This document shows, one piece after another, positions 43,560-56,069 of a DNA stretch of 64,000 nucleotides. The position numbers and the translations under genes are program-made. The notes beneath the pieces are model-generated. The model ran no database searches, was not told the DNA's origin, and saw only the letters and a list, made by a program, of their open reading frames with translations. The first letter of the stretch is position 1, and each line of letters opens with the position of its first letter. Source of the DNA: Ichthyophis bannanicus (Eukaryota > Chordata > Amphibia > Gymnophiona > Ichthyophiidae); NCBI GenBank assembly GCA_033557465.1, contig CM066037.1, positions 513,414,686-513,478,685 of the forward strand, given 5' to 3'.

Positions 43560-46000
43560 CCCAAATGCATGACCCTGCATTTTTCAGCATTAAATCTCAG
43601 CTGCCAAATTCTTGACCATTCTTGAAGCTTAGCGAGATCTCTTCTCATGTTATCTACTCCTTCCTGGGTGTCTTCTCTATTTCAGATTTCACTATCATCT
43701 GCAAAGAGGCAAACCTTATCCGGCAGCCCTTCCACAATATCACTAACAAAAATGTTAAAAAGAATCACACCAAGGACAGATCCCTGTGGCACACTAGTGG
43801 TTACATCCTTTTCCTCAGAGTAAGCTCCATTTACCTTTGCCCTTTGTTGCCTTTCACTCAACCAATTTCTAACCCAGTCAGTAACTATTCCTAGGATGCT
43901 CAATTTATTTATAAGTCATCTATGCGGAATGGTGTCAAAGGCTTTACTGAAATCTCAGTACATCACATCTAGGACTCTCCCTTGGTCCAACTCTGGTAGC
44001 CCAGTCAAAGAAATTAATTAGATTTGTCTGCCACGACCTGCCCCTATTAAAACCATGCTGCCTCGGATCGTGCAATCCATTGAATTCCAGGAACCTCCTA
44101 TCCTCTGTTTTAGCTTCATTTCCATTAATTTACTCACCACAGAAGTCAGACTAACCAGCCCGTATTTTTCAACCTCATCCTTACTTCTGCTTTTGTGTAA
44201 AGGGATCACATGTGTCTTTCTCCTTCCTCTGGAACCACTCCCGACTCTAAAGAAGCATTAAAAAGATTAGACAGTGGAGCCGCTAGAAATTCCCTAAGTT
44301 CCTTCAATACTCTGGGATGTATCCCATCCGGCACCATCACTTTGTCTACTTTTAGTTTAGCTAGTTCCTCACAAACACAGTCTTCTGAAAATCATTAAAG
44401 ATCCCCTTTACTACTGTTCCTATTTGTGGATATTTTTGAGGTCCTGCTCCTGGCCCTTCATCTCTGAACACAGAACAAAAATATTTGTTAAGCAATTCTG
44501 CTTTATCCTCATCAGCTACTACATACTACTTCCCTTCATCTTTGAGCTGACAATACCACTTTTGCACTTCCTCCTCTCATTTTACTGCATTGGCTATCTT
44601 TTCTTCTATTTGTATCTTTGCTTTCCTGACTACTTTCTGAGCTTCTCTAAGCTTTGCCAAATATTAATGCTTGTCTTCCTCTTTCTCTCATCTCTTATAT
44701 TTTATGAAGGCCACCCTCTTTCTTCACCTTTTCAGCTACTTCTTTTGAGAACCATAGTGGCCTCCTTTTCCTTTTGCATTTATTTTACTTTAATAACAAA
44801 AAGGTTTGTTGCCCTTAAAATATCCCTTTTCAGTTTTGTCCATTGCTTTTCTACATCCCCCAGATATTCCCATCCCACTAATGACTCCTTGAGGTATTGT
44901 CCCATTTTGGCAAAATTAGTTTTCCTAAAGTCTAGGACCCTCACTTTTGAATGGACTTTATCAGCCCTAGTTCTAATACTGAACCACACCATCTGGTGAT
45001 CACAGGCTGCAAGATGACACCTCACTATACCATCAGAAACACTTTCTCCATTTGTAAGCACCAGGTCTAGTATGGTTCCTTTACATGTGGGTTATGTTAC
45101 CAATTACATTTCTGTCCACTTCTTCTGCTTGTGAGGGAGGTCTGTAGATCACACCAATGCAAATGGATTCCCCTTTTCCTCTTTCTAGTTTAACCCACAA
45201 TGCCTCCTCCTTCCCTTGTAAGCCCTGCAATTCTGTAACTTTAATATGAATTTTTATATATAGTGCCACTCCTCCTCCCCTTCTTCCTAACCTGTCCTTC
45301 TTGAATAAAGTATAGCCCGGTATAATTATATCCCAGTCATGGTTGTCGGTCTCTGTAACTGCCACTAAATCCAAGTCATCCTCTTCCATTAAAGCCTGAA
45401 CATCTTGGATCTTATTTCCCATACTGTGGCATTAATGCACACTGCTTTCCAGACATTGCCCCTTTTACTCATTTCTACAGAGGTATTAAATGTTTCACTT
45501 ACCTGAGGGCTTTCTTCATCCATCCCCAATTAATCTAGTTTAAAGCCCTCTTTAGTAGGTTAGCCAGCCTGCTACGGAAGACACTTTGTCCCTTCTTGGA
45601 TAGGTGGAGACCATCTCTGCTCAGCAGCCCTTGGAAAATCATCCTATGGTCCAGGAAATCAAAACACTCAATGCCACCATCCATGCAGCCATACATTCAT
45701 CTCCAGGATGCGAGCTTCTCTGCCTCGGCCTTTATCCTCAATAGGGAGGATTGAAGAGAATACCACCTGCGCACCTCTCTGCTTCAGCCTCTCTTCCAGA
45801 GCCATGAAATCCTGTTTGATGTGCTCTGAGGGGTACCTATCAGTATCATTTGTGCCAACATAGATGAGCATCATTGGATAATAATCAGTAGGCTTGATGA
45901 TCTCGGCAAACTTTCTGTAACATCTTGGATTTTGGCACTTGGCAGGGAGCACACCTCCTTGGACATCAAGTCTGGTCAGCAGATGGACGCCTCAGTACCC
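43560..46000 (-). pseudogene. CR1-type LINE: esterase, endonuclease and RT remnants
   Basis: Reading the minus strand from 45,952 down: a GDSL/SGNH-esterase-like ORF1 part (LIYVGTNDTDRYP, FSSILPI), then an APE endonuclease (GNKIQDVQALMEEDDLDLVAVTET, GGGVALYIK, GVIYRPPS; 45,422-45,081), its continuation (HQMVWFSI, RVLDFRKTNF; 45,061-44,780), and RT blocks including YGLVSLTSVVSKLME (44,150-44,190), WVRNWLSERQQR, SVPQGSVLG and LFADDSEI (43,903-43,682). It ends at about 43,560, shortly after the KCRVMHLG-like position, so the last 200 or so codons are missing. Frames are broken throughout. Confidence 0.85.
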
Positions 46001-48699
46001 TTCAGAAGAGAGAGTCACCAACCACCACAACCTTTTGCTTCCTTGTGCTCATTGATTCTGCAACTTTGGGGTGCCTGAGCTCTGGTCTTCCCATTCTTGG
46101 AATGTTTTCACCTCCTCCACTTCCTGTTATTGATCCATTAGGTGCAATAACACAGTGCCCTTTATAATAGGGCTCCCAAGTTAAAACCTACAGGAGGTGT
46201 CCATTTATTGTAAGGCCATTAGATGGCGCCATTCTGTTTTAGGTGTGAAGTAGTGTGTGTTAGTTGCTTTCTGTTCAGTTCTTGTTATTAATGATCCTTC
46301 TCTAAGAGATGTTGCTCACTCCATGTGTCAAGTTGTAGGAAGATGAAAAGTTTCATATACTACATAAAGTCCTGTTTGAGATTCCTGCTGCATCATGTTC
46401 TTGAGTATTTTGAAACAAGCTCACTCTATAACAGCCACTACGGTCTCAGTAAACGCATATTTATTTCCTCACATTTCCTACGATCCTGCCAACTTCACAC
46501 GGCCCCTTTGTCTTCAGTGGAAAAGATTATTTCTTGTGCCCTATGGACATTTGCAAGCTATTTTAATGTTTTCATAACATTCTCTATTCCTTTGGAGAGC
46601 ACATGCGAAGTTTATTAAATCTAGCTCAGTGCTAACAGTTGATAGATTCATCTTATTTATGTATTTGGATTTATAAGCTGTCTTTCCACAAAATATACTC
46701 AAAGTGGAATTACACATCAGGCACAGAAAACAGAACAATCTTGTATTTAAAAAAATAAAGATTCTCATAAATATTATTCATTTAAATTGCCTCCTGGCCT
46801 TCTGAAAAAAACCCAAAACATGTTTTGTGCAATGGTGACCACCGTAATCTATTCTGTTGAGTGATGATTTGGTTTATATCTTATGAACAGTTATTGCTTT
46901 CCTGCTGTATTGCTATACAAGCTTAGGGTACTATGGAGAAAATGAATACTATAATAAAACCTACTTAAGTGGAGTCTGCCTAGAATATAAGATGTGCATC
47001 ACAGAGCTAATCTACCATGTGCTGTACACTGTGCAATGGCAATAATTCCATGAAAACAGCTAGTCCATTCTTTAAGCATTTGCCGTGTATGAGCTCATCC
47101 AGCTGTATCTTAAGTAACTACTTTTATTCTGGTTCTCTGACTAATTTGTGCAATTGATGCAGTGCAAAGGTATAATCAACCTTTCAGCTCATATCTTTTT
47201 AAGGAAGTGACTTCTGAAACGGCAGCATGTACGATAGTGCTACTGATGTGTGTCGGGGTGAGAGTGCTGTAAACAAGACCTTAGGCTTCTCCACAGAACA
47301 ACAGGAGGGGAATGTATCTCGGGTGTAGGACTAGGACAAAGTAACCTCCTGGTCGACAGACAGCAGTTTCAACAATCAACCAAAAGGTGGCACTCTACTG
47401 GCCCTGTAGTAGAAGCTCTGGCATCTTCCGCGACCACTGCTCTACTCTCTTTTATCACTAGCGGCCAAGCAAATGCGTCATTGCAAGCCCACTAATATTC
47501 GAACATTCAACATTGTATTTATGCATTCATGCTATGTTACTTGAGTATAACTCATAATAGAGCACTTTAACTGATATTTGTCCATGTTTTAAGTGATGTT
47601 CTTAATTTAGTGGCCTATTTGCTTAGCTGCACAAAGGTCTTGCACCAAATGTGCTTAGGCTCTTAGATTTGTGGTATATAAAATTAGTTACATACATAAA
47701 TACGTAAATGTGCATTAACTGCCAAAGTTAAAACACCTTAGGTGTAAAATCTCTGCATTACCTGTTGTGGTGTTCATAGTACTTTGGAGAAGGCCGACAT
47801 GCAGTTAATTAACAGCATGGGAGATAACGCGCGATGCAGTTATGTACACCTCCTGAGGTGGCGCTAACTACTGTGCATTATCTGCCGAGTAACGGTAAAT
47901 AGGTGGCAACAAGATACAGTCCATGCCCATTCCATTCCCCCTAATAGCAATTTCCACATTAGGGGAGGAATTCCATAAAGAGGACTCCCAAGATAGGTGC
48001 TATCTGCGAGCATAAGCCACGATAGTCTAGTGATGTACGCACGTGGATAAGCACATATGTACTTCCATTGGCTGGCCACTATTCTGTAAGTACGTTTGTA
48101 CCTGCGGGGTCAACATGCATAGGGCTGGCACTGGCGCGGAGCATGGGATACGTTTGCAGGTTCTAGAATACTATAACCTACGCGCATGCCTTCCACCATC
48201 TAGGTGTTGGCATTTGTACCTTCCTTGGGCTCATGCCTAGTGTGCACGTGTTGGGAACCAGAACATATGTGCTTTACTTTATAGAAATGGCGTGCTGGGC
48301 ACGTGCATGTATGTGCATGCCTTAGGTGTGCCGTCATAGAAGTACCCTGTAGCACTATACAAATGATTAGCAGTATTAGTAGTAATAGTAGTGATGCAGC
48401 AGTTATTGCGCTCTAAAAATTACCGTGTTACCGTGGTACCATTTGAGCACTTGCTTAAAGCCACGCTTAACAATTAACACAACTTAATAGATAAACTCCT
48501 TAATTTGTAAATTGATCATCTATACTGAATTTTTGATTTAGTCTTATTCATTGTACATGTTCTTACGGATCCTTAATCGTTGCTAATTGAGGACTTTATT
48601 TATTTGGAGAGGATGATTATCCACTAATCTATTATGCACTCTTATTCTGTTCTCTATTGTTTTTATTCTTATTTATTGCTTGTTGTTATTCATATTGTC
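46001..48699. other. Unassigned DNA with a small repeat tail
   Basis: The phrase 'ttatttatgtatttggatttataagctgtctttcc' at 46,655-46,689 resembles a common tetrapod repeat tail. The part at 47,640-48,360 is of the old TGCATGT/ACGTGC dispersed type. No domain-bearing frame is seen. Confidence 0.4.
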
Positions 48700-49919
48700 A
48701 GACAAATCTGATTTCTTTGACTAGGTGACCAGGGAGTTGGACCGAGGGAGAGCCCTAGATGTGGTGTATTTAGATTTCAGTAAAGCCTTTGACACTGTTC
48801 CTCACAGGTGACTTATAAACAAACTGAGCACCCTAGGGATGGACCCTAAAGTTACTGCTTGGGTTAGAAATTGGTTGGGTGGGAGGCGACAAAGAGTACA
48901 AGTAAATGGACTCACTCTGAGGAGAAGGATGTTACCAGTGGTGTGCCCCAGGGATCTGTTCTTGGTCCGATTCTTTTTAACATCTTTGTTAGTGATATAG
49001 CGGAAGGACTGTCAGGTAATGTTTGCCTCTTTGCGGATGATACCAAAATCTGCAATAGAGTAGACACCCAGGAGGGTGTAGATAACATGAGGAGGGATCT
49101 AGCTAAGCTTGAAGAATGGCCTAGAATTTGGCAGCTGGGATTTAATGTTAAAAAATGTAAGGTCATACATTTGGGCTGCAGCAATCCAAGGGAGCAATAT
49201 AGTATAGGGGGTGAAGTACTTTTGTCCACTAAAGAAGAGCGGGACCTAGGCGTGGTTGTGTCTGATGATCTTAAAGTAGCTAAACAGGTAGAAAAGGTGA
49301 CAGCAAAGGCTAGAAGGATGCTTGGGTGCATATGGAGAGGAATGGCTAGCAGAAAAAAGGCGGTGATAATGCCTCTGTATAAGTCTTTGGTGCGACTTCA
49401 TTTGGAGTATAGTGTGCAATTCTGGAGACTGCACCTTCAAAAGGTTGTGAACCGGATGGAGTCGGTGCAGAGGGTGGCTACTAAAATGATTAGTGGTCTT
49501 CATTATAAAGCATATGAGGACAGACTTAAGGATCTTAATATGTACACCTTAGAGGAAAGGCGGGATAGAGGTGATATGATTGAGATGTTTAAATACTCCG
49601 TGGCATAAATGTACAGGGGAAGAGCCTTTTTCAATTGAAAGCAAGTTCTGCTACGAGGGGACATGGGATGAGGGTGAAGGGAGATAGATTCAGTAGTGAT
49701 ATGCGGAAATATTTCTTTACGGAAAGAGTAGTGGATCCATGGAATAGTCTCCCAATGGAGGTGGTAGAGATGAGGACAGTAACTGAATTCAAAAAAGCAT
49801 GGGACAAACACAGAGGATCTCTAAAGGTAAAAAGGGGACTGTTGTAGTTGTTGATATGGAAGGACAGACTAGATAGGCCATGTGGTCTTTTTCTGTCGTC
49901 ATATTTCTATGTTTCTATA
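48700..49919 (+). pseudogene. CR1-type LINE 3' half, plus strand
   Basis: RT blocks in order are RALDVVYLDFSKAFDTVPH (near 48,755-48,808), a TGA stop at 48,809-48,811 that replaces the usual CGA Arg codon, RNWLGGRRQR, GVPQGSVLGPILFN, LFADDTKI (catalytic FADD), KKCKVIHLG, EERDLGVVVSDDLK and LEERRDRGD. A one-base loss near 49,592 shifts the frame (MFKYSVA instead of MFKYLRG), and the final part continues in another frame to VKRGLL at 49,845. The 3' tail is TTTCTATG-type at 49,903-49,917. It is close to intact in sequence and therefore young. It is the same subfamily as 25,501-26,238. Confidence 0.9.
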
Positions 49920-49949
49920 TTGCTCTATTCATTATTGGTATTTAACATG

Positions 49950-50465
49950 GAGCGCGATTCATGAAGGGGCACGTCCGGGCCGTCCAGATGGTCCCATGTA
50001 AGATGGTCCGTTAGGACCTGTTTCTGGACCATGGGAACAAAACATTCGCAAGATAACCAGAACTAGGCTCGAAGACGGCCCAGCATGCCCCTGCCTGCCT
50101 GTGGGGATGTCTTCTCCACATGATCCCCTGGCTGCTGCAGCTCGGCACCCCCTTTTCCCCATGGCTGGCCAGTCGGGGCCTGGATTGGGCCCGCACACGG
50201 CCCAGGGGGGATCCCTGGGCCTGATCAACAGGTCAGTGACCACCTTCGAGAATGAACAGGGCTGTGATTGGCCTACTCCCAGTCAACCCCCAGTCCACCC
50301 AGATCCTGCCCCCTCCTACCTCCCGCCGGCTCTCCCCCTCCTGCTGTTCAGGACATACAGGAAGAGCCGGAAGGAGAATCGGGCCCGGATGGCTTGGAGG
50401 GCTGCACATCCCACTGGGACGTGCCGGCCCGCAAAATGTGTCTCAGAATCAGGCCCATAGTGTTT
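49950..50465. repeat. GC-rich interspersed repeat, fourth copy
   Basis: Starts 'gcgcgattcatgaaggggcac' and 'ggccgtccagatggtccc' and ends 'gggacgtgccggcccgc...gaatcaggccca'. The two ends share the inverted core GGCACGTCC / GGACGTGCC, which suggests a terminal inverted repeat. Its left end matches the inverted right end of the copy at 31,296-31,735. No coding content; the 119-codon frame at 50,101 is low-complexity. Confidence 0.6.
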
Positions 50466-50887
50466 GGTGCCATATCTTTACCTGTTTTGTATGTTTAGGA
50501 TGTATTTAAGTTATATTTTTACTGTATATATTTTATTATGAAATTGTTCACTGTTATTAAAAAAACTGATCTCTGCTTGGATGATCTTTGAAGATCAAGC
50601 AAGGTATAAGTTCAATTAAATAAATTAAAGAAAACCTTGGAGATATAACTTTTTGGATGAAAACTATGGTTGATCAACCACTAGCCAGCTTTTCGTAAGA
50701 GAAATGGTGACTATTATTCTACTGAACTTGTACCACAGATGTGCGAATACTTCAATATTCTGAATAGCAACTTAGCCAGTGTTTTTGAACATCAATATGT
50801 CAGATCTGGATTATTAGAAATTGGACAACACTTTCTCTTTTGGATGCTCTAACCCCATAAAAGCAAGAAACTGAGACGCATAGTACT
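50466..50887. other. Unassigned AT-rich DNA
   Basis: No gene or clear repeat is seen. Confidence 0.4.
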
Positions 50888-51053
50888 CAGGGCTGACCCT
50901 ACAGCTGGTTCAAGGTGTTGATGACCTAGGCAGACCTTAATCATTATGCTCCTCCTGGAAGTGTTTATCCTCGAATGCCCTGCTCTTTGCCATGCCCCAG
51001 AAGCAGTCACCCTAGGCAACTGCCTAGTTCACCTGGTGGTTGGGCCGGCCCTG
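50888..51053. mobile_element. hAT-like MITE, 166 bp
   Basis: Ends are CAGGGCTGACCC and (inverted) CAGGGCCGGCCC. The flanks ATAGTACT and ATAGTGGC agree in five of eight positions, consistent with a decayed 8-bp duplication. The inner 'ccctaggcaactgcctag' is a hairpin. A related stretch occurs near 6,055-6,110. Confidence 0.6.
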
Positions 51054-51610
51054 ATAGTGGCTTTACTCCAGTTTTTACTGAACTGGATTATGATGTACGA
51101 ATTTAATTTTAGAGAACCTGAAGCTTCCCACAACCTCTGCCCAATGCCGCTGAGCTGTATATTTGATAGCACATCCTGGATAGTGGTAGGGTGGTCTGAG
51201 GATGGAGGCAGATTTTATCCAGATAACAGTGATTTCCAGAGCCACTGTCCGCATAGCTATCCAGATAAGTGCTATCTGGATAGTGGCAGAATATTGCTGC
51301 TATGCAGGTGGAAGTGAGTTCCAAGACTGGAAGTAGATGGCCAGGCCTTTCTTCCATGTGATAAGCCTACAGCACCTGGTATTCCAAGGTGGTCAACTAT
51401 CCAAGTACTAGCCAGGTCCAAGCTTGCTTAGCTTCTGAGATCAGCCAAGATCAGGCTCATTCAGGGCAGTAAAGCTGTAGCTAGCTGGAGCCTGCATAAT
51501 TTGGCTATTCAGCAACAAGCATTATCTGACTATCCAGGTTTTTTTACGCACGGTGTTCAGCGCTGGAAAAAAATGCTGACTGTCACGGGTTGAATATTGC
51601 CCCCAGCAAT
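51054..51610. repeat. Hairpin repeat related to the MITE group
   Basis: It contains several copies of 'tatccagat' and 'atctggata', with a perfect hairpin CTATCCAGATA / TATCTGGATAG near 51,258-51,283. It ends near 'gggttgaatattgccccc'. The hairpin-led layout resembles 36,541 and 38,096, though the sequence differs. It encodes nothing. Confidence 0.45.
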
Positions 51611-54180
51611 ACTATGCCATCTCATTCATAAACCTGATCATAGTAATTTGGGAAATGATAAACCTCTCTCTAGCATCCAAAATTTTAGGTAAAATGTTTG
51701 GAAAAAAACAAATCCCAGCGGCTACACAGTCAGAGAGTTTCTTACATTCTTCTGGATATTTGTCAGCCAGGATTTAGCCCAGATAATAGTCTTGCGTGAT
51801 GCTTTATGAAGAGAAATAGATAAAGGCAACAATTCACTGCTGGTCTGATCAGCTCTAACAGCTACCTTTTTATACAATGAATCCTAAGTTATTAATTAAC
51901 AGTCTAGAAGATACTGGTATTGGAAAAAAGACGCTCAAATGAATCAAACGCCTTTCTAGCCCAGGGAACCTAGATAGTGGGTTTGGGAAATTTCTCTGTT
52001 TCCTGGCAGCTAAACTGCAATATTCCCCAAGGTTCCATTTTATACCTGATTTTATGTAATATTTATTTAGAACCACTGGGAAATTTGTACCAAAGTTTTA
52101 GTATGAGACATTTGAGTTATACTGCTGCTGCTACTCACTCCCTCAAGCCCAAACTGATAAGAGTTGTCAAAGGGGCAAATTTAAATAAAAGTGAATCCTC
52201 TCAAGACAGTAGTCATATGGGTTAGAAACCCCTTGTCACATCCAACTTTCCCACAAGGTATCTTCCCCCTCCGGCAGGAGCATGGGTAGAAGACATCCAT
52301 GCAGCTTCATGGGAAAGTTGATCCTCTAGTCGGAAGGATGCTCCTTCCGATTGACCTACATTTGCAGTCTTAATATATTGATTGATTGAATGTTGATCCT
52401 GGAGACGCAAATCGTCAAATACTAGATGTTCGTTTCTTCAGCTTCGGTTCATTCCCAGCTTTGTTCTTTTGCAATGATAGCCCACACATTAATGACATCA
52501 TGATTAGTTTACTATGATTAAGATTACCCCATTCAGGATATTTGGAAATTATAATTAATTCAGCTTGCATATGCCTTTACTTCCATGGCCAGTTAAGAGG
52601 CTGTTCTTCAGATTGCTCCTCCTTCATTGGAGGTGAGATTACAAGGATCCAACCAGAAAACATTCTCTTAGGCTGCCCTATATTTCAGGAATTCCTTTCC
52701 AAGAGAGGCCTGCCTAGTGACCAATTTCCTTCGGTTTAGGTTTCCTTCGGTGAATAAGTACTTGGTTCTTTCCATTAGCTGTTAATAAATAAGTCTTGAA
52801 TTTCATTTTTTATTGATACGTTGTTGTCTATTTTTCAGCTTTTAAATTTATTGGTTGATCTTAATTTATGTAGGGAGAGGAGCTTTAAATACTCCATGAC
52901 TTTTTTCTCTTATCTATTTTAGTGGTTGCTTCAGGTTTGATCAATTTAATGTTGTATTGCTATGCTTTCTTGATTATGCATAGTTTGTTTTACAATTGCT
53001 TCTGTACTGCCAAGATACTGTGCTCTTATCTGCTTATTTCTGTGATTCATCTTGAGCTTACTTTTGCCAAGGCATGTTTATTAAAATGCGCTATTCTAGC
53101 ATATGCGACAGCCTAAAATCTAGTATCGGGGCCATATCCATGCTAACTGATAGGGGTGCACCTGGCATGTCCCCTTCAGTTAGCATGGACTGGAACACCT
53201 TGCTGTGCTAAGCCAAAGCTGCAATTAAGGCAGGCATACTTACCGCCACACACTGAGGTAGTGGTAAGTCCACATGAGCTTATTTCAGCATTGATGATGG
53301 GCACATGCTAATGATGCCCATGCTAACTGCAATGTGTCGTCAATGCCCACACTCTGTCCCTATCCTGCTCGTCTCCGCCCTGATCTGTGTTAAGCGGTGA
53401 GTGTGGGATTTTTACTGTGGATATATTTTTAGCTTGTATTAGAAGATACTACAGCACACTTTGGGCATCTTTTAATAAAGAGTGTTATGTTGTTGCACCT
53501 AATATCCCAAAAGCTTCATAACTATGGCGCATTAGGTGCAACATCACCATGTTAACTGATGGCGGTGTAGAAAGCACAGATCTCTGTCCCCTATCGTTGA
53601 CCACATTAGTGTGGGTACACTTAATTCCACCTATTGAAGTAGAACTAGGTGAACCTGCTCTAATGCTAACAGCTCTGAGCTCACCACACACACTGCCTGC
53701 CCCAACCCACCCACTCGTGACCCCAATGCAGGTTTCACAGTCATCACGGGAATTTTCCCACATTAACTGTCATGGGCCCAGGCTAGCTGGCAACGCGTGT
53801 CCCAGTGCACCTTCAGCGCATGCAGAATACGCACTGACAGCTAGTGCCCTTTCGTAAAAGACCCCCTTAGCATGTGGTAAACCCTGTACTGTTACCGCAC
53901 TTTAATAAAATGTCCTATGTATTTGAAATGGATAAGTAAATAAATTTGGTTTTAGCATTTTGATATCCCTTAGAGACCTTTATTGAGATATCCGCCATGT
54001 CTGCCAAATCTAATTCTCTAATTTATTATCAGAAAAAGTCCCAATAATTAAGTGACAGAAAACTTAACTGTTTGTTTGTCGGATATGCCATCAAAGGAAC
54101 AGGAGGAATCTAAGCCCTCTATGCGCAGTGGCAGCTCCTTTTTAATTATATTCTAAAAGGCAACTTAACTCAAAAGATGA
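51611..54180. other. Unassigned DNA with one inverted-repeat segment
   Basis: At about 53,139-53,190 the phrases 'ccatgctaactga' and 'tcagttagcatgg' pair as a long hairpin, in a stretch (53,090-53,920) that looks like one or two MITE-like repeats ending 'actttaataaaatgtcc'. The rest (51,611-53,090) shows nothing recognisable. No host exon is seen. Confidence 0.4.
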
Positions 54181-54189
54181 CGGGTAGTG

Positions 54190-54850
54190 GACAACAAGCG
54201 AAATCCTGCATACAACGTGTCACGTTTCGAGTCCCACCGTAGACCCTGCTTCAGGTTAAACAGGATTGCCAAATTTCAAAAATCCATTGCCCAGCGCTTG
54301 TGAAGACCAAGGGAAAACCCGTCAATTTGATGAGATCAGCGTCTGACACCAAGCTAATAAAGCCCTCCAATCAAACACCAGATGCGGCTCATGAGAAGGA
54401 AACCCCTAAGAACAATTAGTTAAGTATCAAAACAAGCTGGCCCAATCCAGTTCTAGATCTAACCCTTGCGGGGTGACAGTGCAAAGTTTGAATATCCAAA
54501 ATTGTTCTCGTCTCTGAAGTTTTTAAATTCTGTCGCCTCCCTGGGGATTCTCTGGAATAAAGTCAATTATATGCCATTGTAGCTGTTCAAATGACTGTCC
54601 CTTCAAAAGGCAGTGTTCCAAGGGGCTGCCTTGTTGGCTGTGCGTAGCCGAGATGCATGCTCACCCAATCGAGCCTTACATTGCCTTGTTGTCCGTCCCA
54701 CATAATACAACTGACAGGGACAGATAATCAAGTAAACCACAAAGGTTCACTTACAAGAAGTCCACCAATGGGAGTGCAACATCAGCCCCTGATGTGGATC
54801 CTGCCAAGATCTGCCCTCCAAGGTCAATCCACAATATCTGAATTCACCAC
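54190..54850 (-). pseudogene. Penelope-like element, GIY-YIG endonuclease end
   Basis: On the minus strand, from 54,740 down, the translation gives VVYLIICPCQLYYVGRTTRQ followed by CKARLGEHASRLR. This is the GIY-YIG nuclease fold (catalytic Arg in VGRTTR, Glu in GEH). After a frameshift near 54,610 come a FEQLQWHIIDFIP block and GGDRIQKLQRREQFWIFKL (near 54,490-54,560), the standard C terminus of Penelope-like elements. The part near 54,205-54,250 (complement 'acctgaagcagggtc' and 'cgaaacgtg') fits the element's 3' end. It is a decayed and truncated copy; no RT part was identified. Confidence 0.85.
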
Positions 54851-55004
54851 AGGCATAATGGCCAAGGTCAGAATGACCATTGGGAGGTCTGTCTGCTGGA
54901 GCAATAGAATGTACCAATCTATCCCAGAGGCTAGAAACCTTAGAAAAACTAGCATTTAAGGTTGCCTAAAACAGGAAATCCTGGGTGCACAGAATTTGGA
55001 GGAG
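54851..55004. other. Unassigned
   Basis: Short segment with no signature. It may be further Penelope-like sequence that is too decayed to read. Confidence 0.3.
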
Positions 55005-55228
55005 GAGTAGCTAATGATTAGAGCACTGGCTCAAGAACTAATAGACCAGAGTTCAATTCCTACCAATACTCCTTATGGCCTTGGGCAAATCACTTAACCC
55101 TCCATTGCCTCAGAAAAATCCAAGTTATCAATGTCCTTATTTAATGTACATTACCAAGTTTAAGTTACAATATGAACCATTTTGACTGAAATGATAAAGT
55201 GGTATAAAAAACCTATTAAATAAATAAT
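55005..55228 (+). repeat. tRNA-derived SINE with MIR-like core, plus strand
   Basis: A-box-like TAGCTAATGAT at 55,009-55,019, B-box-like AGTTCAATTCC at 55,050-55,060, core 'ccttgggcaaatcacttaaccctccattgcctc' at 55,079-55,111 and a tail ending (aaata)n at 55,205-55,228. It is complete in layout. Confidence 0.8.
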
Positions 55229-55457
55229 TTGTATTTGCAAGACACACTGTGGTTATTTTGAAGGAATCAACTCTACTTTGGTTTTAAACATTAATATTTG
55301 CTTAAAAGCATAATATAGGGCATGTGACGTCGAGTTCTGTTGCTGCCTAAGATCTCCCCCGACCCCTTGTCCCAGCCCATTCAAAACTAGTTCTTGCATG
55401 GTGGTCAACTATGAATAATTGCAGGAATAAATGTCTAGAACTTTTATTAATTAATAA
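55229..55457. other. Flank of transposon copy 2
   Basis: AT-rich flank ending in TAA just before the CACAGG end. No other feature is seen. Confidence 0.4.
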
Positions 55458-55664
55458 CACAGGTACACTAAAAAATTTTTTTTTTAAACTGCCTCTAATG
55501 TTCGATTGATTTTTACGTTTTTTGGTGCGCTGAATCCAAATCTGGTAACCAATTTGCTCCATCACGTACAGATTTTTTGCTACATTGGGTTAGCAGTTTG
55601 AGGTGAACGTTTCAGATTGAGTGCGATCGAGATAAAAGTTTCTTGGATGAATTCTTTATACTAA

Positions 55665-55940
55665 TTGTTTAGTAGTTATTCAAATAAGAATAAAGAAAAT
55701 TGTAACAAGGCAGCACATAAGAATAGAGTAATGTCAACAAAACACACTGTGATGGTAGCAAAATTGTCTGCACTTAAAACAGCCACATACATGTGCACAA
55801 ACATTGAGCATATAAGAGCGAGGTTAGACACAAAGCAAAGCAAAGAAATGTGCAAAAAATGTTGTACAGGTATGTATGTAAGAATAGAAAACGCAAACCG
55901 CACCATTGCAATACATGAAGACAAACACCCGATGGTGTGA
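55665..55940 (+). CDS. Small convergent ORF in copy 2 (91 aa), doubtful
   Basis: The same frame as the one at 12,867-13,076 in copy 1, but uninterrupted and with 22 extra N-terminal codons (from MFSSYSNKNKENCNK). From the shared MSTKHTV start the two are identical over 69 residues. It has four Cys and many basic residues. No family is recognised. Confidence 0.25.
   Translation: MFSSYSNKNKENCNKAAHKNRVMSTKHTVMVAKLSALKTATYMCTNIEHIRARLDTKQSKEMCKKCCTGMYVRIENANRTIAIHEDKHPMV
55719..55735 (-). other. Empty L1 target site in copy 2
   Basis: A single copy of the 17-base site that is duplicated around the L1 in copy 1, here in inverse orientation and with continuous transposon sequence on both sides. 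It proves the pre-insertion state of the locus in this family. Confidence 0.95.
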
Positions 55941-56069
55941 AAATAAAATTCTAATAAATGAGATCCGACACTGTGGTAATAACTAGCAAATTTTTATTTC
56001 AAAGTTTAGTAAAAACACGATATTTGTCAACACAGTTTAGATTTTAAAGTCATTCTTGGGTCAATCAAT

